Positions 49,979-58,629 of a stretch of 64,000 nt of DNA are shown in pieces. Made by a program: the position numbers and the translations under genes. The DNA lies in the NCBI GenBank assembly GCA_026710655.1, contig JAPOQN010000030.1:18267-82266 (forward strand), in the 5' to 3' direction. The DNA comes from Chloroflexota bacterium (GTDB lineage: Bacteria > Chloroflexota > Dehalococcoidia > Tepidiformales > Tepidiformaceae). Below the pieces are notes generated by a model. It ran no database searches. It was not told where the DNA came from and was given only the letters and a program-made list of their open reading frames with translations. Each line of letters opens with the position of its first letter. Within the stretch, counting starts at the first letter, position 1.

Positions 49979-50036
49979 GGATCTGGGCTGGCCATCCTCA
50001 AGGTGGGGTGGGTGGACGCGCTTTCCTTGCAGGCGC

Positions 50037-50042
50037 TATAGT
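50037..50042 (+). promoter_or_regulatory. -10 box (TATAGT) placed for a leaderless coiled-coil gene
   Basis: TATAGT is followed by six bases and the GTG at 50049. Confidence 0.55.
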
Positions 50043-50048
50043 GGTCCC

Positions 50049-50324
50049 GTGACAACAGATGAGCGCATCAGCAGGCTTGAGGGCGCGTACGAGCAGGTCA
50101 GCGAGCGCCTGGGCGAGATCCGGATTGAGCTTTCCCGGATGAGCGAGCGCATCGACGCGATGAACGAGTCCGTGACCCGGCGTCTCGACACAATGGACGG
50201 TCGCATCGACACGGTGAACGGCCGCTTCGACACCATGAACGGTCGGTTTGACACGCTCCACCGGACGATGCTGGCCGGGATCGGCCTGATCCTGGCGGCG
50301 GTGGTGGGTCTCTCCTTCGCCTAG
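50049..50324 (+). CDS. small coiled-coil protein with C-terminal membrane helix
   Basis: A 91-residue protein from GTG 50049. The first 70 residues form a heptad-rich coiled coil with several near repeats of RxDTMxGR/NGRFDT, then one hydrophobic helix (MLAGIGLILAAVVGLSFA). This resembles the small membrane-anchored coiled-coil proteins that often accompany DUF1640-like or hemolysin-XhlA-type genes; function unknown. It stands between two copies of a 64-base leader repeat. Confidence 0.75.
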   Translation: MTTDERISRLEGAYEQVSERLGEIRIELSRMSERIDAMNESVTRRLDTMDGRIDTVNGRFDTMNGRFDTLHRTMLAGIGLILAAVVGLSFA

Positions 50325-50330
50325 CCGTCC

Positions 50331-50393
50331 AGTAGCGCCCCCACCCCCTACCCCGTACGATCGCGGCTCCAATTCTGTGTGTGAGGCGTGACC
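50331..50393 (+). repeat. duplicated leader sequence, copy 2, with promoter of the peroxiredoxin
   Basis: Matches 49915-49978 at about 50 of 64 positions. It contains the -10-like TACGAT at 50354-50359 and ends in the start region of the peroxiredoxin (GTGACCATG). In copy 1 the same position reads TACGAA. Confidence 0.65.
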
Positions 50394-50864
50394 ATGTCTG
50401 AGACGGCTACTTTGAAGGTGGGCGATGCGGCCCCGGATTTCGAGCTGGCGGCGAGCCCTACGGGCGACCCCGGTCCGTTCAAGCTGAGTGACCATCGCGG
50501 GTCGACGGTTGTCATTAACTTCGTGCCGGCGGCGTTCTCGCCGGTGTGCAGCAACCAGCTCCCGATCATCGAGGAGCAGCTGGGGAGCCTCGAGGGGGCG
50601 GTCACGGTCGCGATCTCGACGGATAACACGTGGACGCTGGCCGCGTGGGCGCAGCAGGCGGGGGTGAGCTACCCGGTCCTGAGCGACTTCAACCCGATCG
50701 GGGCGACGGCGGAGGCGTACGGCGTGCTGCTGCCGGGGATGAACATGGCGAACCGCGTGGTGGTGGTAGTCGACGGCGACGGGAATGTGGCGCACATCGA
50801 GACGGCGGCGGCGGTCGTGGAGCTGCCGGACTACGGTCCGGTGCTCGCTTGCGTCTCCGGCTAG
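50394..50864 (+). CDS. peroxiredoxin (AhpC/TSA family) with ordinary cysteine
   Basis: A 156-residue peroxiredoxin from the ATG at 50394 (GTG at 50388 is an in-frame alternative). The peroxidatic Cys is C52 in FVPAAFSPVCSNQLP; the C-terminal C in VLACVSG could act as resolving Cys. It belongs to the same general AhpE-like group as the UGA-containing gene at 33884 but uses Cys, a useful internal comparison. The 5' leader is one copy of a duplicated sequence. Confidence 0.9.
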   Translation: MSETATLKVGDAAPDFELAASPTGDPGPFKLSDHRGSTVVINFVPAAFSPVCSNQLPIIEEQLGSLEGAVTVAISTDNTWTLAAWAQQAGVSYPVLSDFNPIGATAEAYGVLLPGMNMANRVVVVVDGDGNVAHIETAAAVVELPDYGPVLACVSG

Positions 50865-50885
50865 CGCTGGCGAGCTGCGCTCGCG

Positions 50886-50995
50886 GTGGCTAGTGAATAG
50901 TGACTAGTGGCTAGTGGGGGTCGGCGGCCAGCGGGCCGGTGAGCGACGTGCGCTTACCAGTCACTAGCCACTAACCACCAGCCACCAGCCCCTAG
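50886..50995. repeat. inverted AGTGGCTAGTG repeats between convergent genes
   Basis: Left arm 50886-50919 contains GGCTAGTGAATAGTG and AGTGGCTAGTG; right arm 50957-50995 contains the reverse complement CACTAGCCACT and extra GGTGGCTGGTGG-type copies. It sits between the peroxiredoxin and the convergent alcohol dehydrogenase gene and may end transcription from both sides. A related copy is at 63911-63930. Confidence 0.55.
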
Positions 50996-52068
50996 TTCTC
51001 CAGGACGAGGACGCTGCGGTTGACCTCGCCGGCCTTGAGGGCGTCGTAGGCCTCGTTGATCTGGCCGAGCTCGTAGCGGCGGGAGATGAGCTCGTCGATC
51101 TTGAGGCGTCCCTGGCGGTAGAGCTCCATGAGCCAGGCCATGTCGTAGGTCTGGCGGGTGGAGCCGTAGAAGCTGCCGATCATGCCCTTCTCCTGGAGGA
51201 AGGCGGCGCCGGGGATGCTGACGTGGGAGTCGAAGGGGAGCATGCCGACGACGACGGCGCGTCCGCCGCGCTTGGCCATCTCGAAGCACTGCTCGGCGGT
51301 CTTGACGAGGCCGATGGCCTCGAAGGCGTAGTCGACTCCGCCGCGGACGAGTCCCTTGACGGCCTCGACGGGGTCGCCGGCGGAGGCGTCGACTACGTCG
51401 GTGGCGCCGAACTCCTTGGCGGCGGCGAGCTTGTTCTCAAGCATGTCGACGGCGATGACGCGGGAGGCGCCGGCGGCGACGGCTCCCTGGATGACGTTCA
51501 GTCCGACACCGCCGCAGCCGACGACGGCGACGGTCTGGCCGGCCTGCACGCGGGCGGTGTTGGTGGCGGCGCCGACGCCGGTCATGACGCTGCAGCCGAC
51601 GAGGGCGGCGGCCTCCATGGACACGTCGTCGGGGACGTGGACGAGGGCGGTGGAGCTGACGAGCTGCTGCTCGGCGAAGGCCGACATGCCGGCGAACTGG
51701 GTGACGACCTGGCCGTTCATGCTGAGGCGGTCCTGGCGGCCGAGGCGGTTGGTGTTGAGGCAGAGGAAGGGCCGGCCCTGGATGCAGGCGTCGCAGTGGC
51801 CGCAGGAGGCGACGAAGGCGACGACGACGCGGTCGCCGGGCTGCACGTTGGCAACGTCGTCGCCGATCTTCTCGACGACACCGGCGGACTCGTGGCCGAG
51901 GACGGCGGGGCAGGCCATCGGGTACTTGCCCTCCATGAAATGGAGGTCGGAGTGGCAGACGCCGGTGGCGCTGGTGCGGATAAGGACCTCGTTGGCGCGG
52001 GGCTCGTCGACATCGACATCTTCGATGACGAGGGGCTGGTCGACGCCGTACATGACTGCGGCCTTCAT
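50992..52068 (-). CDS. zinc-dependent alcohol dehydrogenase (MDR family)
   Basis: A 358-residue medium-chain zinc dehydrogenase. Catalytic zinc residues are in TGVCHSDLHFMEGKYP and LGHESAGVVEKIG; the four structural Cys fall in CGHCDACIQGRPFLC; the NAD site is VVGCGGVGLNVIQGA. Closest in pattern to NDMA-dependent or benzyl-alcohol-type class III-like enzymes. ATG at 52068 follows AAGGAG. Its stop lies inside the right arm of an inverted repeat. Confidence 0.92.
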   Translation of the reverse strand: MKAAVMYGVDQPLVIEDVDVDEPRANEVLIRTSATGVCHSDLHFMEGKYPMACPAVLGHESAGVVEKIGDDVANVQPGDRVVVAFVASCGHCDACIQGRPFLCLNTNRLGRQDRLSMNGQVVTQFAGMSAFAEQQLVSSTALVHVPDDVSMEAAALVGCSVMTGVGAATNTARVQAGQTVAVVGCGGVGLNVIQGAVAAGASRVIAVDMLENKLAAAKEFGATDVVDASAGDPVEAVKGLVRGGVDYAFEAIGLVKTAEQCFEMAKRGGRAVVVGMLPFDSHVSIPGAAFLQEKGMIGSFYGSTRQTYDMAWLMELYRQGRLKIDELISRRYELGQINEAYDALKAGEVNRSVLVLEN

Positions 52069-52202
52069 GGAGTGCTCCTTCGCTGTGTTCAGTCTGGCCC
52101 GGGAAGAGGGGGCGGGGGGCATTAACCGGGCCAGTGATGGGGCCGCATTGTTCGGTGCGTTGGGTCGGGTGTCAACGTCCATAGTGCTAGTATCAAGCAT
52201 TG

Positions 52203-54206
52203 ATGCGGGCAATGGTGATTGGTGGGTTGCTGGCGGCCGCCGGTGCGGCGGGCGTCGTGCTGGGGTGGAGCGGGGCGGTCTCGGGGCAGGCAGCGGCGAC
52301 GTGCGAGTGGACCAACGGGGTGGCGGTTCCGGGGGCGCAGTACCGGGCGTCGGCGAGCGTGTCGCCGGGGGAGGGGGCGACGGAGGCAACGCTGCGGCTT
52401 GAGCTGTACGACGACTACGGCGGCTTCGTCAGCGACGGCGAGGACTACGCGGTCCTGAACGCCGCGCCGGTAACGATCACGACCGGGCCGGTGGGGAACC
52501 GGGCGGCGGCGACCTACCGGGCGTTCGTGAACGTGCGCGGGGCCGGGGGGTGTGCGGGGACGGTCGTGAGCGGGCTGCAGGTATCGCTCGTGGCACCACC
52601 GCCCCCGTCGACGGGGGCACGGCCCAGACCTACCCCAACGCCGACTCCCACGCCGACTCCCACACCGACCCCGACCCCAACGCCCACGCCGCCTCCGATC
52701 GGGCCGTGGCTCTCCAACGGGGGGTTCGAGGAGGTGCGGGACGGGTCGCCGGTGGGGTGGCAGGGCCGGGGTGGGGTGCTGGGGGTGGTGGGGTTGCCGT
52801 TCACGGGGGAGCTGGCGGCGATCCTGACTTCGAGGACCACGTCGACGAAGTGGCTGTACCAGGCGGTGCTGGTCGAGGGCGGGGAGTGGTACGAGGCGGT
52901 GGCGTGGGCGCGGGTGGTGACGGGACGGGGGGAGGCGTTCGTGCGGATCGCCTGGTATGCGTCGGGGGATGGGAGCGGGCGGCAGCTGCGCACGGTCACG
53001 GGGGAGGGGACGGGGAGCCGGGGGTGGACGGCGGTCACGGTGGGGCCGGTGCAGGCTCCGACGGAGGCGCGGTCGGCGGTGGTGCGGCTGATGTTCCAGC
53101 CGGGGTCGGGGAGCACATCGGGGGTGTTGTTGTTCGACGACGCCTGGTTCGGGGTCGGGGAGGCGCCGACGCCGACACCGACGCCCACACCCACTCCGAC
53201 TCCCACGCCCACTCCAACCCCAACGCCCACGCCCACTCCAACCCCAACGCCCACGCCCACTCCAACCCCTACCCCTACCCCTACGCCGACTCCTACCCCT
53301 ACGCCGACTCCTACCCCAACGCCCACGCCCACCCCGACCCCGACACCCACTGCCGCACCAACGCCCACACCCACGCCCTCGCCAGCAAGTGTGCGGGCTA
53401 CCGAAGTGGTGGCGACGGCGGCCCGGCCGCCCACCCCGACCCCTACCGCCGCCCCAGCGGACGCGGCGGCGGACGCGCTGCGAATCTCGGAGGTGCTAGC
53501 GGACCCGGTCGAGCCGGGGGTGGACCGCGCCTACGAGTGGGTCGAACTGGTGAACACGTCGGACGGCGTTGTCAGCACGGCGGGGTGGGGCATCGGGGAC
53601 GCGGCGTCGGTCGATGCGCTGCCGGCGGTCGAGGTGCCGCCGGGGGGGTACGTGGTGGTGGCGGCGGAGGCGGCGGTTCTGCCAGTGAACGTGCTGGTCG
53701 CGAGGGTGCCCGACGGGGCGATCGGGAACGGTCTGAACAACTCGGGGGATGTGGTGCGGCTGGTGTCGCCGGCGGGGACGGTCGTCGATGCGCTGTCGTT
53801 TGGCGAGAATAGGGACGTGTTCGACTCACCACCTGCCGCAGCCGGGGCCGGGGCGACGCTCGCGGCGCGCCTCCCGGTTGGAGGCGGCGAGGGCGGCTGG
53901 ACGGAGACGCTGCGGCCATCGCCGGGCGGTCCGAACGTGTTGCCGGAGGCGACACCGGCGCCGGCGGCAGCAGCCCCAGTCGCGACGGTAGCCGCCGAGG
54001 AGACGGCAGTGCCCCGTGCCGGCGCCACTCCCACGGCGCCCCGGGCAACGCTCGCGCCCCTGCCGACGCGCTTCGAGCGGGAACCGGGCAGCCGAACGCC
54101 GTGGATCGCGCTGGGGGCGGTGGCGGGCGCGAGCATAGTCGTTACGCTGGCGGCGACGCGGGGCGCGTGGGGAGCGGTCCGGGGGAGGTTGCGTCGTGGC
54201 GGTTGA
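52203..54206 (+). CDS. secreted protein with Pro-Thr repeats and lamin-tail-like domain
   Basis: A 667-residue exported protein. Signal peptide (residues 1-28), an Ig-like region, a (PT)n linker at about residues 140-160, a carbohydrate-binding-like beta-sandwich (about 165-315: [14 protein letters not shown].. LLFDDAWFG), a second, very long (PT)n tract (about 322-390), a lamin-tail-like domain (about 420-530: [28 protein letters not shown]), a Pro/Ala-rich stalk and a C-terminal membrane helix with basic tail, as in surface-anchored proteins. Start is ATG 52203 (a TTG sits at 52200). Ends 11 bases into the next gene. Confidence 0.82.
   Translation: MRAMVIGGLLAAAGAAGVVLGWSGAVSGQAAATCEWTNGVAVPGAQYRASASVSPGEGATEATLRLELYDDYGGFVSDGEDYAVLNAAPVTITTGPVGNRAAATYRAFVNVRGAGGCAGTVVSGLQVSLVAPPPPSTGARPRPTPTPTPTPTPTPTPTPTPTPPPIGPWLSNGGFEEVRDGSPVGWQGRGGVLGVVGLPFTGELAAILTSRTTSTKWLYQAVLVEGGEWYEAVAWARVVTGRGEAFVRIAWYASGDGSGRQLRTVTGEGTGSRGWTAVTVGPVQAPTEARSAVVRLMFQPGSGSTSGVLLFDDAWFGVGEAPTPTPTPTPTPTPTPTPTPTPTPTPTPTPTPTPTPTPTPTPTPTPTPTPTPTPTPTPTPTPTAAPTPTPTPSPASVRATEVVATAARPPTPTPTAAPADAAADALRISEVLADPVEPGVDRAYEWVELVNTSDGVVSTAGWGIGDAASVDALPAVEVPPGGYVVVAAEAAVLPVNVLVARVPDGAIGNGLNNSGDVVRLVSPAGTVVDALSFGENRDVFDSPPAAAGAGATLAARLPVGGGEGGWTETLRPSPGGPNVLPEATPAPAAAAPVATVAAEETAVPRAGATPTAPRATLAPLPTRFEREPGSRTPWIALGAVAGASIVVTLAATRGAWGAVRGRLRRGG
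53165..53395 (+). repeat. degenerate CCNACN tandem repeat (Pro-Thr codons)
   Basis: About 230 bases of hexamer-based repeats encoding alternating Pro and Thr. Short variants of the same repeat also occur at 52620-52690 in the same gene. Slippage-prone; expected to vary in copy number. Confidence 0.85.
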
Positions 54207-55650
54207 GCGGCTGCAGAAGATCCTGTCGAACGCGGGGGTGGCCTCGCGGCGGTCGGCAGAGGCGATGATCGTGGCCGGTCGGGTGGCCGTGAACGGCAAG
54301 ACGCTCGACAAGCTGGGGGCGCGGGCCGACCCCGACAAGGACGAGATCACGCTGGACGGCACGCCGGTGCTGCGAGAGCGCTATCGGTACGTGGCGCTGC
54401 ACAAGCCCACGGGCGTGCTCTCGACGACGCGGGACGAGCGGGGGCGGCCGACGGTGACGTCGCTGGTCGACGCTCCGGGGGCCACGCTGCACCCGGTGGG
54501 GCGGCTGGACCTGGAGAGCGAGGGGCTGATCCTGCTGACGAACGACGGGGCGCTGACGGAGCTCCTGACGCACCCCCGGCACGAAGTGCGGAAGGAGTAC
54601 CTGGTCGCGATCGACCAGCCGCTGGGGCGGAAGGGGCGGGACCGGTTGGTGCGGGGTGTGCGGCACGAGGGGGAGCGGCTGAAGGCCGACTCGGTGCAGG
54701 TGGTGAGCCCGCGCGGCTCGGCGGAGCGCCCCGATCCCCGCTGGCTGCTGGTGGCGTTGCACGGGGGCCGCAAGCGGGAGATCCGGCGGATGCTCTCGGT
54801 GGTCGGGCGGCGGGTGGTGACGCTGCGGCGGGTCCGCATCGGGCCACTGACGCTGGGGGCGCTGGGGCCGGGGGAGAGCCGCGACCTGACGCCGGAGGAG
54901 GTCCAGGCGCTGTACGACGCGGGCAAGCGGGCGGAGGCCCGGGAGCCGGGTAGCATGGCGGCGGCAACGATGAAGCCCCAGCACCCGCATCCCGTTGCCA
55001 TCGACGGTCCGGCCGCCTCGGGCAAGAGCACGCTGGCGCGGGCTCTCGCCGAGCGGTTCGGGTACGTCCTGCTCGATACGGGACTGATGTACCGGGCGTT
55101 CACGCTGGCGGCGCTGCGGGCGGGCGTCCCAGCGAGCGACGCCGCCGCCTGCACGGAGCTGGCGCGGGGCGGGGGCCTGAGCCTGACGGTGCAGGATCGG
55201 GAGGCGCGGGTCGCGCTCGATGGGGAGGACGTGACCGACCTGCTGCGGTCCCCGGAGGTGGAGGCGAACGTGAGCGCTTACTCGGCCATCGCCGAGGTCC
55301 GCCGCGAACTGGTGGCTCAACAGCGGCTGTTCGCGGCGCAGCGGCGGTCACTGCTGGTGGGGCGAGACATCGGGTCGGTGGTATTGCCGGGCGCGCCCGT
55401 GAAGTTCTACCTGCAGGCGGCGGAGGCGGTGCGGGCGCAGCGGCGGGGTGAGCAAGCGGCGGAGTGGGGGGAGCAGCAGAGCGCGAGCGAGGCGGAACGC
55501 GACATCAGCGGGCGGGACGAGACCGACAGCACGCGAGCGGCGAGCCCACTGGTCGTGCCGGAGGGCGCCATCGTGATCGACAGCGGGGAACTGGACGCCG
55601 ATGCGATGATTGCGGCGGCGATAGCAGCGATAGAGGAGCGATCGACGTGA
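54196..55650 (+). CDS. fused RluB/RsuA pseudouridine synthase - cytidylate kinase
   Basis: One uninterrupted 484-codon frame. Residues 1-245 form an S4 domain plus RsuA-type pseudouridine synthase with the catalytic Asp D105 in GRLDLESEG and the RKREIRRML signature. Residues 260-484 form cytidylate kinase with P-loop GPAASGKST (271-279), [11 protein letters not shown] and [12 protein letters not shown]. The two are usually adjacent but separate genes. Internal Met 254 (ATG 54955, preceded by GGGAG) or Met 259 could let the kinase be made alone as well. GTG start at 54196 overlaps the previous gene by 11 bases; overlap with plsC is GTGA. Confidence 0.9.
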   Translation: MAVERLQKILSNAGVASRRSAEAMIVAGRVAVNGKTLDKLGARADPDKDEITLDGTPVLRERYRYVALHKPTGVLSTTRDERGRPTVTSLVDAPGATLHPVGRLDLESEGLILLTNDGALTELLTHPRHEVRKEYLVAIDQPLGRKGRDRLVRGVRHEGERLKADSVQVVSPRGSAERPDPRWLLVALHGGRKREIRRMLSVVGRRVVTLRRVRIGPLTLGALGPGESRDLTPEEVQALYDAGKRAEAREPGSMAAATMKPQHPHPVAIDGPAASGKSTLARALAERFGYVLLDTGLMYRAFTLAALRAGVPASDAAACTELARGGGLSLTVQDREARVALDGEDVTDLLRSPEVEANVSAYSAIAEVRRELVAQQRLFAAQRRSLLVGRDIGSVVLPGAPVKFYLQAAEAVRAQRRGEQAAEWGEQQSASEAERDISGRDETDSTRAASPLVVPEGAIVIDSGELDADAMIAAAIAAIEERST

Positions 55651-56309
55651 AAGCGCTGGGACGGTTCCTGTGGGCGATCTACGTGCCCTGTTTCTACTGG
55701 TGGTCGGTGTGGACCTCCTACGGAATCCTGTTGCTGATGGCGCGGTGGCACGTGAAGGGACGCAAGAACATCCCCGGCGGGCCGCTCATCCTCGCCTCCA
55801 GCCACCTCGGGAACGTGGACCCGATGATGCTCGCCATCGCCATGGCCCCGCGCCGGCGGCGCATCCGGTTCATGGCGAAGGAGCAGCTGTTCCGGTACGT
55901 GCTCACGCCGTTCGTGATCGGGTGGAACCCGATCCGGCTCTACCGCGGCGCCTCCGATCGGAGAGCCCTACGGAAGGCGGAGGAAGTGGTGCTGAACGGC
56001 GAGCTGCTGGGGATGTTCCCAGAGGGGACGCGCAGCAAGACCGGCGACCTCGGGGGGTTGCAGGGCGGGACGGCGCTGATCGCACTGCGGACGAATACCG
56101 CCATCCTCCCGTGTCGCGTCTTCAACACGAACCAGCTGGGGAAGAAGGGCCACCTGATCGCGCGTCCAACGCTGACCATCCGCTTCGGGAAGCCGTTCCC
56201 GGTCGAGCGACAGGAGGGACCGCTGGCGAAGCAGGTGGAGGAGCTCACGGAGCGCATCCGGGAGGAGCTGGAAGCGATCCGGGTCGAGCACGAGGCGGAC
56301 GCGGCGTGA
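55647..56309 (+). CDS. plsC: 1-acyl-sn-glycerol-3-phosphate acyltransferase (PlsC family)
   Basis: Membrane-bound acyltransferase of 220 residues in phospholipid synthesis. The acyltransferase box is SSHLGNVDPMM (H-x4-D), the acceptor-binding motif is FPEGTRSKTG; an N-terminal hydrophobic helix anchors it. GTG at 55647 overlaps the RluB-Cmk stop, and its own stop overlaps the next gene, in one coupled operon. This gene-order plsC after cmk is common in Firmicutes and Chloroflexota. Confidence 0.9.
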   Translation: MKALGRFLWAIYVPCFYWWSVWTSYGILLLMARWHVKGRKNIPGGPLILASSHLGNVDPMMLAIAMAPRRRRIRFMAKEQLFRYVLTPFVIGWNPIRLYRGASDRRALRKAEEVVLNGELLGMFPEGTRSKTGDLGGLQGGTALIALRTNTAILPCRVFNTNQLGKKGHLIARPTLTIRFGKPFPVERQEGPLAKQVEELTERIREELEAIRVEHEADAA

Positions 56310-57736
56310 AGGCTCCCGAGGGTGGGATCATCTCCGCCGTCACGCACGGGTCGCTGGCCGAGGAGGCGGGCGTCGTTCCGGGGGACACGATCGTGGCGAT
56401 CGACGGGCGCGTCCTGCGGGACGCGGTCGACTACCAGTTCTACGCGGCCGAACACGAAATCACGGCGCGCTTTCGCAAGGCGGACGGCAGCGAAGACCTG
56501 GTCGTCTTCGAGAAGGATCCGGATGAGGACCTGGGGCTGGCCTTCGAGCGGGCGACGTGGGATGGGGTGCAAGTGTGCAACAACACCTGCTTCTTCTGCT
56601 TCCTGAAGGGGTTGCCGAAGGGGCTGCGGAAGCCGCTCTACCTGAAGGACGACGACTACCGGCTGAGCTTCCTGCACGGCAACTTCGTGACGCTGACCAA
56701 CCTGACGGACGACGACTGGGCGCGGCTGGACGAGCAGCGGCTGAGCCCGCTGAACATATCGGTACACGCGACGGAGGTGGAGCTGCGGCGGAAGTTGCTG
56801 GGGAACGAGCGGGCGCCGGACGTGGTCGCCCAGCTCGAGCGGCTGCGGGACCTGGGCCTGCACGCGCACACGCAGATCGTGCTGACGCCCGGGGTGAACG
56901 ACGGCGAAGCGCTGGAGCGCTCGCTGTCCGACCTGACGGCGCTGTACCCGACCGTGCAGACGGTCTCGGTGGTGCCCGTGGGTGCGAGTCCGCGGCTGGA
57001 GGACTGGTCGCGGGAGCGGGACGGGATCGAGCTTCTGCCGCCGGAGCGGGAGTTCGCGCGCGGGCTGATCGCGACGGTGCGTCGCTTCCAGCGGGCCTGC
57101 GAGGCAGCGTACGGACGGAGCGTGGTGCAGTGCGCCGACGAGTACTACCTGGCGGCAGGGCGTCGGCTGCCCGCGGCGCGGCGGTACGACGGCTTCCCGC
57201 AGTACGAGAACGGCATCGGCATGGTGCGGACGCTGATGGAGGACTGGTCGCGGCTGCGGAGGCGGCTGCGGGCGAAGCCGGCGACGGGGGTGGCGGGGAG
57301 GCGCGTCGCGATCGCCTGCGGGAGGCTGATCGGGCCGGTGCTGGCGCGCCTGACCGCAGAGTTCGCCGCCGAGACGGGCATCGAGGCCAGCGTGCACCCG
57401 GTCACGAACACGCTCTTCGGCGAACGCGTGAACGTGAGCGGCCTGCTGAGCGGGGGCGACTTCGTACGCACGCTGGCGGGAGTCGAGGCGGACCTGGTGC
57501 TGCTGCCCCGCACGAGCCTCGACTACTTCGGCGAGCGCTTCCTCGACAGCATGACGGTGGCGGAGGTCGAGGCGGGCATCGGGGCGCCGGTGGCGTTCGC
57601 GACATCGCTGAGCGAGGCGTTCGAAGCGATCCAGGCGGGTCCGCAGGCGCCGGAACCGGCCTCGGCGCCGAACGGGGTGTTCTGGAGCGACTCCTCCATC
57701 GACGTGCCGGTCGAAGCGGTGTGGGTGGAGGCCTGA
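56306..57736 (+). CDS. DUF512 family radical-SAM protein with PDZ domain
   Basis: A 476-residue protein from GTG 56306. Residues 1-60 resemble a PDZ domain (ISAVTHGSLAEEAGVVPGDTIVAIDG). The radical-SAM-like iron-sulfur Cys motif is C91-x3-C95-x2-C98 (CNNTCFFCF), and DUF512 is the C-terminal part (PRTSLDYFGERFLDSMTV). Family members are near-universal in Cyanobacteria, Clostridia and Chloroflexota, often next to der/cmk; function unknown. Confidence 0.9.
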   Translation: MKAPEGGIISAVTHGSLAEEAGVVPGDTIVAIDGRVLRDAVDYQFYAAEHEITARFRKADGSEDLVVFEKDPDEDLGLAFERATWDGVQVCNNTCFFCFLKGLPKGLRKPLYLKDDDYRLSFLHGNFVTLTNLTDDDWARLDEQRLSPLNISVHATEVELRRKLLGNERAPDVVAQLERLRDLGLHAHTQIVLTPGVNDGEALERSLSDLTALYPTVQTVSVVPVGASPRLEDWSRERDGIELLPPEREFARGLIATVRRFQRACEAAYGRSVVQCADEYYLAAGRRLPAARRYDGFPQYENGIGMVRTLMEDWSRLRRRLRAKPATGVAGRRVAIACGRLIGPVLARLTAEFAAETGIEASVHPVTNTLFGERVNVSGLLSGGDFVRTLAGVEADLVLLPRTSLDYFGERFLDSMTVAEVEAGIGAPVAFATSLSEAFEAIQAGPQAPEPASAPNGVFWSDSSIDVPVEAVWVEA

Positions 57737-57756
57737 GGGCGTCGCGGGGGCGGTGC

Positions 57757-57762
57757 TAAGCT
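57757..57762 (+). promoter_or_regulatory. -10 box (TAAGCT) placed for a leaderless ferredoxin gene
   Basis: TAAGCT is followed by six bases and the ATG at 57769. Confidence 0.5.
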
Positions 57763-57768
57763 GGAGCC

Positions 57769-58080
57769 ATGCCACGTATCCGGGTGGAGCCGCTGGGGAT
57801 CGAGGTCGAGGCGCCGTACGGCGAGACGGTGATGGATGCGGTCTGCGCGGAGGGGTACTTCTGGCCGATCGGCTGCGACAAGGTGGGGGAGTGCACGAAC
57901 TGCGCGATGGAGGTCATTTCGGGGGTGGGGCGGCTGAGCCAGATGGGTCGCTACGAGCGGGCGAACCTGATCCGTCAGCGGGGGACGCGTTCGATCGAGG
58001 ATCCGAGGCTGCGGCTGGCGTGCCAGGCGCACGTGGAGGGAGACGTGGTGGTGGAGAAGCGGGGCGTGCAGCCCATCTAG
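57769..58080 (+). CDS. 2Fe-2S ferredoxin
   Basis: A 103-residue plant-type 2Fe-2S ferredoxin. The cluster ligands are C-x5-C-x2-C in IGCDKVGECTNCAMEV and a fourth Cys in LRLACQAHVEGD. ATG at 57769 follows the DUF512 gene by 32 bases. Electron-transfer partner is unknown; such ferredoxins serve monooxygenases and nitrogen metabolism. Confidence 0.9.
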   Translation: MPRIRVEPLGIEVEAPYGETVMDAVCAEGYFWPIGCDKVGECTNCAMEVISGVGRLSQMGRYERANLIRQRGTRSIEDPRLRLACQAHVEGDVVVEKRGVQPI

Positions 58081-58086
58081 CGTGCA

Positions 58087-58117
58087 GGTTCGCCCGAACC
58101 GACCGCCGCGCCTAGAC
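58087..58117 (+). repeat. 31-base direct repeat flanking hicAB, copy 1
   Basis: Matches 58570-58600 at 28 of 31 positions. The first 14 bases, GGTTCGCCCGAACC, are an inverted repeat; both copies end GCCTAGAC. Copy 1 covers the last codons and the stop of hicB. Confidence 0.75.
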
Positions 58118-58318
58118 CGTGACCAGGCTGGCAGTAGCTTGCGGTTCGGGTACCGGGTCGCCACTCTCGCGGAGCAACTCAAGGTGGTAGGTCACCGCTT
58201 CCCGAATCAGCGCTTCGGTCTCCTCGCGTGTATCTCCGGCCGCAACACAGCCGGGAAGGTCGGGGACGTAAGCGGAGTAGCCATTTCCCGTCTTTTCAAT
58301 GATCACCGTGTAGGTCAT
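58112..58318 (-). CDS. hicB: HicB antitoxin
   Basis: A 68-residue antitoxin from ATG 58318. The HicB pattern is YTVIIEKTGNGYSAYVPDLPGCVAAGDTREETEALIREAV, with the partial RNase-H fold. The usual C-terminal DNA-binding extension is short or missing. Overlaps hicA by four bases (ATGA). Confidence 0.85.
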   Translation of the reverse strand: MTYTVIIEKTGNGYSAYVPDLPGCVAAGDTREETEALIREAVTYHLELLRESGDPVPEPQATASLVTV

Positions 58319-58518
58319 GGCGTTTGGCCCCTCTTCAAACCGGCCTGCCTGAGGATGCTGGCCCATGTGTCAGGCGAGAGATCCTTGCTCATTCGCCCTG
58401 CTATCGTAACCGTTCCCCGCTTGGTTGGATGGTGGAATTGTCGGTGGCTGCCGCGCGTTCTGACCAAGCGCCAGCCGTCTCGCTCCACCAGACGTATTGC
58501 CTCCCGAACCTTTGGCAC
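58315..58518 (-). CDS. hicA: HicA toxin
   Basis: A 67-residue mRNA interferase-like toxin. Its double-stranded-RNA-binding fold with catalytic His appears in RLVRTRGSHRQFHHPTKRGTVTIAGRMSKDL; the His in SHRQF is the usual active-site residue. GTG at 58518 is chosen because AAGGAG lies five bases before it; an ATG at 58533 would add five residues. Encoded before hicB as in typical hicAB operons. Confidence 0.86.
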   Translation of the reverse strand: MPKVREAIRLVERDGWRLVRTRGSHRQFHHPTKRGTVTIAGRMSKDLSPDTWASILRQAGLKRGQTP

Positions 58519-58569
58519 AGGCACTCCTTGCATACCGTCCCGCGCGGCGCGCCAGGACGATAACGCATG

Positions 58570-58600
58570 GGTTCGCCCGAACCGGGCGCCCCGCCTAGAC
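58570..58600 (+). repeat. 31-base direct repeat flanking hicAB, copy 2
   Basis: The second copy of GGTTCGCCCGAACC...GCCTAGAC, 30 bases before the next gene. Between the two copies lie exactly hicB and hicA. Confidence 0.75.
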
Positions 58601-58629
58601 TTCGCGCAGGCACACGGGCGGGAGCCAGC

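Noticed and set aside
53165..53395. CRISPR-like array
   Set aside because: The repeat is a hexamer in frame with a coding sequence, with no spacers or cas genes.
58087..58117. tRNA T-arm like GGTTCG sequence
   Set aside because: No acceptor or anticodon stems around it; the same motif repeats at 58570 and forms its own inverted repeat.
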